Shown here: piece after piece, positions 34,108 through 41,730 of the stretch | How the letters are laid out: every line of letters starts with the position of its first letter | Position numbering within the stretch: the stretch's first letter is position 1 | DNA from: VRUE01 sp963718775 | GTDB lineage: Bacteria; Actinomycetota; Thermoleophilia; Solirubrobacterales; 70-9 | Direction: 5' to 3' | Assembly (NCBI GenBank): GCA_963718775.1 | Contig: OY970377.1 | Location: 1,054,001 to 1,118,000, forward strand | DNA: 64,000 nt | The notes under the pieces: generated by a model | Database searches by the model: none | What the model saw: the letters and a program-made list of their open reading frames with translations, nothing else | What the model was told of the DNA's origin: nothing | Translations under genes and position numbers: made by a program

Positions 34108-34881
34108 CTAGTGCGACGGACGCAGCACCGAAGCGGCCAGGCCCGCCAGGGCGCCGACAGCACCACCGACCAGACCGGCAAAGACGTCGGCGCTGGACTC
34201 GAAGATCGGCAGGGCGAGCAGGACCGCTGCCGCTACCACCACCCCGATCACGTCGTAGTCATCATCGATCGCCCCGTTGGCCTCGGCACGCCGGATCGAA
34301 AACCAGGCGGCCAGGGCGCCGAGGGCGATCCCGTTGCCGCCGGCAATCACCTCGATGTCGCCCTGGCCGTTGGCGATACCGACCGCCGCCAGCATCCCCA
34401 GCGAGCCGCAGGCGATCAGCAGCAGGGCGGTGGGCGCCGTGCCGAGGCGGCGCTCCAGCCCGGTCGCGAAGATCGCCAGGGCGATCGCGACGACGAAGAG
34501 GTAACCGACGTCGACATAGGCGAAGGGCGCAGTGAGGAAGCGCCACCACTGGTCCTCGAAGGGGATGATCAGCCCACCGAAGGTACTCAGCGAATCGCCG
34601 GTCGCCTTCTGCAAGAGCAGCAGTACGGCGGGGCCGAGGATCGCCGCCAACGTCGCGTAGGGACGGAACGCCGATCCATCAGCGCTGCGCTTTCGGAAGC
34701 GCCGCAAGCTTGGCCGGGGACCACGGCGCGGCTTTGCCTCGAGTCCGTCGCCGCGCCGTTCCAGCTTCGGCGCCCGCTTGCGCAGGCGGTGGCCGCAATA
34801 CGGACACTCGGTTACGTAAGGACTGACCTCCGAGCCGCAGTTCTTGCAGATGACGCTGAGCTCAGTCTCGCTCATGGTCAT
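34108..34881 (-). CDS. Rhomboid-like membrane protein with N-terminal zinc ribbon, catalytic Ser replaced
   Basis: From the ATG at 34879-34881 (another ATG lies 6 nt on) the product is 257 aa. It starts with a zinc ribbon (CKNCGSEVSPYVTECPYCG), a basic linker, then about six membrane helices. FEDQWWRFLTAPFAYVDVGYLFVVAIALAIFATGLERRLG is the rhomboid L1/TM2 region and VIAGGNGIALGALAAWF occupies the place of the GxSG catalytic motif, with Asn in place of Ser. It is therefore probably an inactive rhomboid. It is divergent from the aldolase gene. Confidence 0.75.
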   Translation of the reverse strand: MTMSETELSVICKNCGSEVSPYVTECPYCGHRLRKRAPKLERRGDGLEAKPRRGPRPSLRRFRKRSADGSAFRPYATLAAILGPAVLLLLQKATGDSLSTFGGLIIPFEDQWWRFLTAPFAYVDVGYLFVVAIALAIFATGLERRLGTAPTALLLIACGSLGMLAAVGIANGQGDIEVIAGGNGIALGALAAWFSIRRAEANGAIDDDYDVIGVVVAAAVLLALPIFESSADVFAGLVGGAVGALAGLAASVLRPSH

Positions 34882-34976
34882 CCGAGGATAACCGCCCATC
34901 GCTAAGCACTCGCGGAGGAGTGCCGATGACATACTGCCCAGACACCCGTCTTCGAGGATCCTAGGAGGAAAACAGC

Positions 34977-35933
34977 GTGGAGTTGAAGAGCCTGACCGAG
35001 CAGAAATCACTGCTGGCAACCCTGGCCCCCGGCAAACGAGCCCGCCTGCGGCGCCTGCTCTTCGAGTTCGGTCCCGGCAACGGCACCCTGATGCTGCTGC
35101 CGATCGACCAGGGCATCGAGCACGGCCCGCGTGACTTCTTCCCCAACCCGGCGTCGAAGGACCCCGACTACCAGTTCCGCCTCGCCGCCGAGGCGGGCTA
35201 CTCGGCGCTCGCCTGCCAGATCGGCATGGCGACCAAGTACTACCCCGACTACGCCGGCCAGGTGCCGCTGATCCTCAAGGTCAACGGCAAGACCGACATC
35301 CCCTCCTCGGCCAAGGCCTTCTCGACCTGCAACGCCAGCGTCGAGGACGCGGTGCGGCTCGGTGCCGACGCGGTCGGCTACACGCTCTACGTCGGCTCGC
35401 CGCGCCAGGACGAGGATCTCGCCCAGCTGCGCCAGGTGCGCCAGGACTGCGACCGCTTCGGCATGCCGCTGATCGTCTGGTCCTACCCGCGCGGCGAAGC
35501 GGTCGACGCCAAGGGCAGCGCCAACTCCTTCTACGCGATCGACTACGCGGCGCGGATGGCGATGGAGATGGGCGCCGACGTGGTCAAGCTCAACATGCCG
35601 AAGATCGACCCGGACAAGGACAAGGACGCTCCGGCCCCCTACAACGAGATGCAGGTCGACGGCGCCGAGGCGATCCGCCAGTGCGTCGAGTCCGCCGGCC
35701 GCTCGCTGGTCGTGCTCTCGGGCGGCTCCAAGGTCGACGACGAGACCGTGCTGGGCCACACCCGCGAGATCATGCAGGCGGGCGGCTCAGGCGTGATCTT
35801 CGGCCGCAACGTCTGGCAGCGCGAGTGGAACGACGCCCTCGAGATCATCGCCTCCGATCAAGGAGACGTTGCTCAGCAGCGTGCGCCGCATCCCGTAGGG
35901 CCGTGGGGAGACAATTTCCTGCCAACGGCTTAG
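34977..35933 (+). CDS. Class I fructose-bisphosphate aldolase, DhnA/FbaB type
   Basis: A 318-aa (beta/alpha)8 protein starting at GTG behind AGGAGGAAAACAGC. LLPIDQGIEHGPRDFF is the phosphate/substrate loop of archaeal-type aldolases, and ADVVKLNMPK holds the Schiff-base lysine. VLSGGSKVDDE and SGVIFGRNVWQRE form the second phosphate-binding part. It should cleave fructose 1,6-bisphosphate in glycolysis or work in reverse for gluconeogenesis. Eno and pgi are also in this window but not in the same transcript. Confidence 0.92.
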   Translation: MELKSLTEQKSLLATLAPGKRARLRRLLFEFGPGNGTLMLLPIDQGIEHGPRDFFPNPASKDPDYQFRLAAEAGYSALACQIGMATKYYPDYAGQVPLILKVNGKTDIPSSAKAFSTCNASVEDAVRLGADAVGYTLYVGSPRQDEDLAQLRQVRQDCDRFGMPLIVWSYPRGEAVDAKGSANSFYAIDYAARMAMEMGADVVKLNMPKIDPDKDKDAPAPYNEMQVDGAEAIRQCVESAGRSLVVLSGGSKVDDETVLGHTREIMQAGGSGVIFGRNVWQREWNDALEIIASDQGDVAQQRAPHPVGPWGDNFLPTA

Positions 35934-35939
35934 GTAGGA

Positions 35940-36453
35940 ATGCGAGGTCCCTGGCAACGCGGTCAGCTGGGAAGCATGGTGCTGCTGCTGATCGTCGCTC
36001 TGCTGATCGTGCGGCCCTGGGAGGGCGGCGAGAACGAGGGACCGGCGCAGGCCATCGCCCTCGTCACCCGCGTCGTCGACGGCGACACGATCGAGGCGCG
36101 GATCGACGGGCGAATCGAGGACGTCCGCTACATCGGCGTCGACACGCCGGAGACGGTCAAGCCCGACACGCCGGTGCAGTGCTTCGGCCCGCAGGCCTCG
36201 GCCTTCAACCATCGCCTGGTCGAGCGGCGGCGGGTGCGCCTGGTCTTCGGGGTCGAGCGGCGCGACGTCTACGGCAGGCTGCTCGCCTACGTCTACCTGG
36301 GACGACCGATTCGTCAATGCGGCACTGGTCCGCCGTGGCCTCGCTCGCACGCTGACGATCCCGCCGAACGACCGCTTCGCGCCGCGCTTGCGCAGGCTGG
36401 AGATGCAAGCGGCACGGGCCGGACGCGGCCTCTGGGGCGCCTGCTCCCCCTGA
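35940..36453 (+). pseudogene. Thermonuclease (SNase-like), frameshifted by one inserted base
   Basis: The first 120 residues read MRGPWQRGQLGSMVLLLIVALLIV (membrane anchor or signal), then VTRVVDGDTIEARI and YIGVDTPETV, the staphylococcal nuclease-type active site. The frame breaks at YVYLG near 36299 in a run of three G; without one G it continues DDRFVNAALVRRGLARTLTIPPN ... GRGLWGACSP to the TGA at 36451-36453, 170 aa in total. All SNase elements are then present. Sequence error or recent inactivation are equally possible. Confidence 0.75.
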
Positions 36454-36544
36454 GCTGTCGTGATCGATCGCATAATTTGCCTCCCCCTGCAAGCGCTTGT
36501 GCGCCTTTGCTACGGTCCCCGCGGCCCGTAGGGCCACCTGATCT

Positions 36545-36784
36545 ATGCGAATGCGTCAAAGCATCTCCCAGTTCGAGACGGCCTTCGAGCAGGAGACATC
36601 CCTCGAGCGCCGTCGGCGCGAGCAGCTCCGCCGCCGTGCGGTCAACCGCTCGCGGGCGCGGCGGATAACCCGCGTCGAGCAGGAGAGCAAGGTCCGCTTC
36701 AGCGTCCTCGCCGTCTGCCTGACCGTGACCGTGATCGTCGTCGTCGTCTCGATGTTCGAGGCGCTCGCCTTCCTGATGGCCTAG
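36545..36784 (+). CDS. Small single-pass membrane protein
   Basis: A 79-aa protein with an Arg/Glu-rich N-terminal helix (ETAFEQETSLERRRREQLRRRAVNRSRARRITRVEQE) and one membrane helix (VRFSVLAVCLTVTVIVVVVSMFEALAFLM). A second ATG lies 6 nt into the gene. Charge distribution predicts a cytoplasmic N-terminus. No family is recognised; the coding bias and clear helix support a real gene. Confidence 0.65.
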   Translation: MRMRQSISQFETAFEQETSLERRRREQLRRRAVNRSRARRITRVEQESKVRFSVLAVCLTVTVIVVVVSMFEALAFLMA

Positions 36785-36828
36785 CGGCCCTGCGAACGAC
36801 CACCTCTCTTGAATAGACTCGCGCGCCG

Positions 36829-37401
36829 ATGCCACGACGCTCACTGAAGCCACAGCTAAACCAGATCCGCGCCTGGGTCCGCCAGGGCCGCACGGACGCC
36901 TGGATCGCCCACCAACTCGAAGTCAGCACCTCTGAGCTGCGCGAGTTCCGCAAACAGCACGGCTTCACGGCCGACGAGGAGGACTCCGCATCCGGCGAAG
37001 TCGATCTCCGCGATGAGATCGAGGCCGAGATCGAGGCGGCGACGGCCGAGGAACCCGACGAGGAGCCTGAGTCCGAGGCTGATGAGGATGAGGATGAGGG
37101 CGAGGACGAGGACGGCGAGCGGAAAGAGCGCTCCGGAGAGTCCGGCGGGGACCGGCCCAAACGCAGGCGTCGCCGCGGCCGCCGCGGAGGACGTGGGCGT
37201 CGTAAAGATCTCGAGGCAAGCTTCGATCACGGCGAGACCGATGGCTACGGCCTCTGGCTTGATCCGTCGGTCAAGGACAATCCCGTCTATGCCGAGCACT
37301 GGGCTGGCAAGCGGGAGGTCACGGTTCGGATTGACGCCGATCAGATCGTGATTCGGCGGGTTGGCTCTCCTGAGCCTGAGTCCGACGACTCAGACGAGTA
37401 G
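36829..37401 (+). CDS. HTH-like protein with acidic and RG-rich basic segments
   Basis: A 190-aa protein in four blocks: residues 1-45 look like a small helix-turn-helix (LNQIRAWVRQGRTDAWIAHQLEVSTSELREFRKQHGF); about 50-100 are almost all Glu and Asp; about 110-125 are Arg/Gly (RRRRRGRRGGRGRR); the end (WLDPSVKDNPVYAEHWAGKREVTVRIDADQIVIRRV) is a compact strand-rich segment. The basic block could bind nucleic acid. I do not recognise the family and no partner gene is evident. Confidence 0.65.
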   Translation: MPRRSLKPQLNQIRAWVRQGRTDAWIAHQLEVSTSELREFRKQHGFTADEEDSASGEVDLRDEIEAEIEAATAEEPDEEPESEADEDEDEGEDEDGERKERSGESGGDRPKRRRRRGRRGGRGRRKDLEASFDHGETDGYGLWLDPSVKDNPVYAEHWAGKREVTVRIDADQIVIRRVGSPEPESDDSDE

Positions 37402-37405
37402 CTAG

Positions 37406-37519
37406 AGAGCCGGATCCCAGCAGGTCTCCGCTTAACTTTTTTGTTAGGCGGCTAGAGCCGTCCGAGAGCCGGGTCAGCAAAAAAGTACAAGACGCTTCGA
37501 CCTGCTGGGATCCGGCTCT
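37406..37519. repeat. 114-bp structure with perfect 21-bp inverted ends
   Basis: The left arm at 37406-37426 and the right arm at 37499-37519 are perfect reverse complements over 21 bp (AGAGCCGGATCCCAGCAGGT plus C). The 72-bp interior has its own hairpin: CCGCTTAAC, six T, GTTAGGCGG. It lies after the stop of the HTH-like gene, and the right arm codes for the last residues of the convergent membrane protein. It may be a bidirectional terminator or a miniature inverted-repeat element; no target duplication is clear. Confidence 0.8.
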
Positions 37520-39792
37520 AAGGCGTATTGGGAATACGGCGGAGCGGAGCGTTGGTGGAGCCGCACGCCGAAGGATCCAGCTTGCCGTTGGATTCGCCAG
37601 ATGATGACGGGACCGTCGCGCTTGATTTGGGTGGAAGCTTTGTCGTCGCGGAGCCAGGCGGCCTCGGGGGACGGAACGGGGGCGTCGGTGTGGAGGAAGT
37701 TGAGGAAGGGGGACGTGACCAGGTAGTCGAGGTCGGCGTTGTTGACGGCGGTGCGGAAGGCGGGGCAGGTGGGGATTGCGTTGAAGGCGCCGTGGTTGCC
37801 CTTTTCGCCCAGGTAGACGACGTGGTTGGAGAGGTCGGTGCCGAAGAAGCCGTAGCCGAGGAAGCCGGCTGTCGTGCCGGCTAGGCCGATGCGCTTGTCC
37901 TCCAGGTCACGCGCCCACTGGTAGGCGGAGTCGAGCTGCAGGCCGGGGATCTTCGAGCCGGCGGCGAAGCGATCGCGCAGGTAGTCGCGCTGCAGGGGGT
38001 AGCCGATCGCGAAGACGAGCAGGGCGAGGGCGGCGAAGCCGCCGGCGACCGCTCCCCTGCTCACGCCCCGTGCCCGGGCGAGCAGCAGACCGGCGGGCAC
38101 GGCGACCAGCAGCAGGGCCAGGCCGATGGCGAAGACGCGCGCCGGATCGCGCAGGACCGCGTCGGAGCGGTCCGTGACCACCAACACCAAAAGCAGCCCG
38201 ACAAGCATCCCCCACTCCCAAAAACCCCGCCGACGGGACGAAATGTCGCCCCTGAGTCCACTTTTAGGCCCGTCGATCCAGGGCTGGGCGGCGAGGAGGG
38301 TGAGGCCGAGGAGGAGGGCTGGGATCGCGTAGCGGATGTTGATGCCGAAGCCGACCGGGGCGCCCTCGGCGCCGGCGGCGCTGAGCGGCGTGAAGAGGTA
38401 GGCCAGCAGGCCGAACAGGGCCACTGCGCCCATCCAACGCAGCACGCCGTCCCTGGCGCGGAACAACGCCAGCAGTCCACCCACGACCGCCCCGACGATG
38501 ACGAGCGGCCAGAGCGCACCGAAGGCCTGGTGCAGCCCGGGCTCGAAATAGTCGCGCCAGACGCCGGTGTCGGTCAGGTAGTGGACGATGCTGAAGTCGG
38601 GGCGCCCCTCCTGCAGCCGCTCCGGGTGCGGCAGCGAGATCGGCCCCAAGCTGGTCGCCTGCGGCAGCGGGTTGCCGGCGACAATCAGGTTGCGCAGGTA
38701 CCAGTAGCCACCACCGAGCAGCGCCGGGATGAACCACCATCCCGCCGCGGCCCACCTCCTCCCCGCCGGCGCAAGCGCGATCACGGCCACGGTCAGGGCG
38801 GCCGCCATCGCCACGGCGGTCGACTTGGTGCCGACGGCTAGGCCCGTTGCCAGTCCGGCAGCAGCCAGCGCCCAGGCTGACGTGGTTGGGCCGGCGGGTC
38901 CTGTCGTCGCAGGGGACCCAGCACCACGACGGCTCCAAGCGGTGGTGAGGATTGCCACGGCCGCCAGAAGAAGTGCAGCAGCTACGAGGTCGTTCTTCGC
39001 AGCGCCTGGCTCACGCACCACCAGCGTGTGGCACTCGAGAACGACAGCTGCTGCCACGACCGTGAGGTGGCCTCGCCCGTAAGGCCGTCCAATGCACCAA
39101 GCAGCCAGGAAGGCGATCCCGAGGAAGCCGAAGTTGATGAACAGCGAGAGCGTGTCCCTCTCCGTGAGCAAGATCCCCGTGGCGTGCAGCAGCTCGGAGT
39201 TCTGCGGGTAAAACCAATTCGTAAAGACCGTCTCCGTGTAATGAAGCCCGGTAACGGAGTGGCTCTGGACCATGTCCGCCGCAAAGGGCATGTGGTACCA
39301 GAGGGAGTCAAAGTTGAAGATCCCTCTGTCCAAGGCGTCCTTGGTGGTGAGTCCCCAATGGGCAAAGACGAGAGCGATGACGCCCACGGTCACTAGCCAA
39401 ATAAGCGCGCTCGGACCGGCGGGTGGCGTCGTAGGGGGAACCGCCCCTGAGGAAGCTTTAGCTACCGGAAGGGGCGGTGGGTCCCCTGCGGCGACAGGAC
39501 CCGCCGGTGATTGCGGTTCGACCCTTGACCGAACCTGCCAAACCGCCACGAGCCCGGCAAGGAGCGCTGATGCCGCCACGAGAGCCCACGAATAGAAGAG
39601 CTGTAGCGACCCGAGCAACTCCCCCAGCCAGATCAGCAGGGCAATGGCCGTCACAGCCTCTACGAGGCGTGCTGGGGCGCCCTGCCAGGCCGGCAGCAGG
39701 TGCAGCCGCAGGCGATAGGTCGCGAAGCCCAGAGAGAGGCCCACGGCCGCCAGGTCCAGAGTGCCGAGGATGTAGGTGCCGGCGCTAACCAC
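37474..39792 (-). CDS. Multi-spanning GT-C-type membrane protein, putative glycosyltransferase
   Basis: A 772-aa protein with about 14 predicted membrane helices. After the first helices comes a Pro/Gly-rich loop, then DRGIFNFDSLWYHMPFAADMVQSHSVTGLHYTETVFTNWFYPQNSELLH, a long external loop with an acidic residue before a WYH motif, as in lipid-dependent GT-C transferases. A second external loop region (FGINIRYAIPALLLGLTLLAAQPW) and a C-terminal soluble part follow. Several loops are encoded by palindromic DNA (38217-38277, 38891-38919, 39415-39507). The stop lies beyond the right arm of the 21-bp repeat. The sugar donor and acceptor are unknown. Confidence 0.75.
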   Translation of the reverse strand: MVSAGTYILGTLDLAAVGLSLGFATYRLRLHLLPAWQGAPARLVEAVTAIALLIWLGELLGSLQLFYSWALVAASALLAGLVAVWQVRSRVEPQSPAGPVAAGDPPPLPVAKASSGAVPPTTPPAGPSALIWLVTVGVIALVFAHWGLTTKDALDRGIFNFDSLWYHMPFAADMVQSHSVTGLHYTETVFTNWFYPQNSELLHATGILLTERDTLSLFINFGFLGIAFLAAWCIGRPYGRGHLTVVAAAVVLECHTLVVREPGAAKNDLVAAALLLAAVAILTTAWSRRGAGSPATTGPAGPTTSAWALAAAGLATGLAVGTKSTAVAMAAALTVAVIALAPAGRRWAAAGWWFIPALLGGGYWYLRNLIVAGNPLPQATSLGPISLPHPERLQEGRPDFSIVHYLTDTGVWRDYFEPGLHQAFGALWPLVIVGAVVGGLLALFRARDGVLRWMGAVALFGLLAYLFTPLSAAGAEGAPVGFGINIRYAIPALLLGLTLLAAQPWIDGPKSGLRGDISSRRRGFWEWGMLVGLLLVLVVTDRSDAVLRDPARVFAIGLALLLVAVPAGLLLARARGVSRGAVAGGFAALALLVFAIGYPLQRDYLRDRFAAGSKIPGLQLDSAYQWARDLEDKRIGLAGTTAGFLGYGFFGTDLSNHVVYLGEKGNHGAFNAIPTCPAFRTAVNNADLDYLVTSPFLNFLHTDAPVPSPEAAWLRDDKASTQIKRDGPVIIWRIQRQAGSFGVRLHQRSAPPYSQYALEPDPSRSKRLVLFC
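38217..38277 (-). repeat. Dispersed 60-bp palindromic repeat, copy inside membrane-protein gene
   Basis: GCCGACGGGACGAAAT at 38229-38244 and CCCGTCGAT near 38269-38277 form a stem, preceded by AAAAACCCC. The same sequence, ungapped over about 60 bp and nearly identical in the first 29, occurs at 62250-62309. Here it is in frame and encodes the loop DGPKSGLRGDISSRRRGF between two membrane helices. Confidence 0.75.
38891..38919 (-). repeat. 29-bp arm, inverted copy of 39479-39507
   Basis: CCGGCGGGTCCTGTCGTCGC and the following nine bases match the reverse complement of 39479-39507 at 28 of 29 positions. It codes for the loop segment SPATTGPAGP of the membrane protein, about 560 bp from its partner. 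Confidence 0.75.
39415..39507 (-). repeat. 93-bp imperfect palindrome inside the membrane-protein gene
   Basis: The left arm begins CCGGCGGGTGGCGTCGTAGG and continues to CCGCCCCT; the right arm runs AGGGGCGGT and on through 39479-39507 to CCGCCGG. Both read as degenerate copies of the same unit as 38891-38919. It codes for the Pro-rich loop VAAGDPPPLPVAKASSGAVP and PTTPPAGP between helices. Confidence 0.65.
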
Positions 39793-39813
39793 CGGGTGCC
39801 CCGGAGAGAGGCC

Positions 39814-40197
39814 CTAGAGCCCGCGCACGACGATCGGCGTCTCTTCGGGCAGGGTCATGCCCTGGGCCCTGGCCTTGGCGTTGAGGACGATTGGGTCGTC
39901 GGCGTGCTGGACACGCCAGTGCAGGCGGGTGTTTTCCCGCTGCACCTCGTGCAGCTTCGCTTTTGCCGCTGTCGTCGCCGTGTAGGTCTTGACGAAGTCG
40001 ATCAACGGGTTCATGTACGAGTAGAGGACGAAGAACAGCACCAGCGTCAGGGCGACGCGACCGACGCGATCCCAATGGATGCGGCTGGCGCCGCGCCGCG
40101 CCGCCGGTTTGCGACGTGCAGCGGGTTTGCGCCGCGCCGGTGGGCGGCGTTTGGCAGTGGCGGAGGATCGTTTCCTCGCCTGGGCACGTGCTGCCAT
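39814..40197 (-). CDS. ftsB: FtsB/DivIC-type septum formation initiator
   Basis: A 127-aa bitopic protein: a Lys/Arg/Ala-rich cytoplasmic N-terminus (about 40 residues), a membrane helix (VGRVALTLVLFFVLYSYMNPLIDF), then a coiled coil (KAKLHEVQRENTRLHWRVQHADDP) and IVLNAKARAQGMTLPEETPIVV, the typical end of the DivIC/FtsB family. It should link FtsL and FtsQ in the divisome. Its position immediately downstream of enolase is the conserved actinobacterial order. Confidence 0.88.
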   Translation of the reverse strand: MAARAQARKRSSATAKRRPPARRKPAARRKPAARRGASRIHWDRVGRVALTLVLFFVLYSYMNPLIDFVKTYTATTAAKAKLHEVQRENTRLHWRVQHADDPIVLNAKARAQGMTLPEETPIVVRGL

Positions 40198-40305
40198 GCC
40201 AGCTCCTACGCGGCCGGGCCCCGCATTCCTTCACTAAGGGTCCGCCCGAATGCTCGCATGCACGCCTGGCGGCGGCGGACGCGGCGCGTGGCGGCGTCCT
40301 CAGTC

Positions 40306-40330
40306 GACCAAATAGCGCTGCTATTTGGTC
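40306..40330. repeat. Perfect palindrome between eno and ftsB
   Basis: GACCAAATAGC and GCTATTTGGTC (11-bp perfect arms) enclose GCT. It lies in the 200-bp gap downstream of eno, on the path to ftsB. It is AT-rich compared with its surroundings, without a U run. The remaining gap holds no gene. Confidence 0.6.
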
Positions 40331-40397
40331 TCCCTGCGTCCTTGCCCCGCTTGGTCCAGCGCACGCCATCCGTACATGCGAGCCCTTCGGACTGACC

Positions 40398-41693
40398 CTA
40401 ATTGGACCGCTGGACGAACGCCTGCAAACCGGGAAAGCGTGCCGAATCGCCCAATTCCTCCTCGATTCGGAGCAGGCGGTTGTACTTGGCGACGCGATCC
40501 GAGCGCGACGGGGCGCCGGTCTTGATCTGACCGGCGCCAGTGGCGACGGCCAGGTCGGCGATCGTCGTGTCCTCGGTCTCACCCGAGCGGTGCGAGATCA
40601 CGGCGGTGTAGCCGGCGTCCGCGGCCATCCGGATTGCCTCCAGTGTCTCGGTCAGGGTGCCGATCTGGTTGACCTTGACCAGGATCGAGTTGCCGACGCC
40701 GGTCTCTATCCCACGGCGCAGGCGCTCCGGATTGGTGACGAAGAGATCGTCGCCGACCAGCTGAACCCGCTCGCCGAGCTTCTCGGTAAGCAGCTTCCAG
40801 CCGTCCCAGTCCTCCTCGTCCATGCCGTCCTCGATCGAGAGGATCGGGTAGCGGGCGCAGGCGTCCTCCCAGTAGCCGGCCATCTGCTCCGGCGAGAGCG
40901 AGCGACCCTCGTGCTCGAGCACGTAGGCGCCGCCCTCGAAGACCTCGCTGGTCGCCGGGTCGAGGGCGATGAAGACATCCTCGCCGGGTCGATAGCCGGC
41001 AGCCTCGACGCCCGCCAGGACCGCCTGCAGGGCCGCCTCGTTGGACTCGAGGTTGGGAGCGAAGCCGCCCTCGTCGCCGACCGCAGTCGAGTGACCGGCT
41101 GCGGCAAGGCTCTTCTTCAGCGCGTGGAAGACCTCCGTGCCCACTCGCAGACACTCCGAGAAGCTGCTCGCGCCGGCCGGGACCACCATGAACTCCTGGA
41201 AGTCGACCGAGTTGTCGGCGTGGGCGCCGCCGTTGAGGACGTTCATCATCGGCACCGGCAGCAGGTTCGGCTGATCGCCCCCGTAGAGCCTCGCCAGGTA
41301 GCGGAAGAGGGGTTCGCCGTTGACCATCGCCGCGGCCTTGGCCGCGGCCAGCGAGACGCCGAGGATCGCGTTGGCGCCGAGCCTGCCCTTGTTGGCGGTG
41401 CCGTCGAGCTCGATCATCTTGGCGTCGAGCGCAGCCTGGTCCTCGGCGTCGGCGCCCTGCAGCGCGGCGGCGATCTCCTCGTTGACGTTGGCGACGGCGC
41501 GCGAAACGCCCTTGCCGGCCCAGGCATCGCCACCGTCGCGCAGCTCGACCGCCTCGAACTCACCGGTCGAGGCGCCGGAGGGGACCGCCGCCAGGCCCCG
41601 CGCGCCCGACTCGAGAGCCACCTCGACCTCGACCGTCGGGTTGCCTCGCGAGTCGAGGATCTGGCGCGCGTGAATCGAGGCGATGCCGCTCAT
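40398..41693 (-). CDS. eno: Enolase
   Basis: A 431-aa protein, the usual length. MSGIASIHARQILDSRGNPTVEVEV is the standard N-terminus; PVPMMNVLNGGAHADNSVDFQEFMVVP, DLFVTNPERLRRGIE and ILVKVNQIGTLTETLEAI are core motifs, with LSIEDGMDEEDWDGW and SHRSGETEDTTIADLAV supplying metal and catalytic residues. It converts 2-phosphoglycerate to phosphoenolpyruvate. It sits between the foldase and ftsB on the same strand. Confidence 0.97.
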   Translation of the reverse strand: MSGIASIHARQILDSRGNPTVEVEVALESGARGLAAVPSGASTGEFEAVELRDGGDAWAGKGVSRAVANVNEEIAAALQGADAEDQAALDAKMIELDGTANKGRLGANAILGVSLAAAKAAAMVNGEPLFRYLARLYGGDQPNLLPVPMMNVLNGGAHADNSVDFQEFMVVPAGASSFSECLRVGTEVFHALKKSLAAAGHSTAVGDEGGFAPNLESNEAALQAVLAGVEAAGYRPGEDVFIALDPATSEVFEGGAYVLEHEGRSLSPEQMAGYWEDACARYPILSIEDGMDEEDWDGWKLLTEKLGERVQLVGDDLFVTNPERLRRGIETGVGNSILVKVNQIGTLTETLEAIRMAADAGYTAVISHRSGETEDTTIADLAVATGAGQIKTGAPSRSDRVAKYNRLLRIEEELGDSARFPGLQAFVQRSN

Positions 41694-41730
41694 GGGCGCC
41701 GCAGTCTATTGACGAAGCCGGAGCTTCGGC

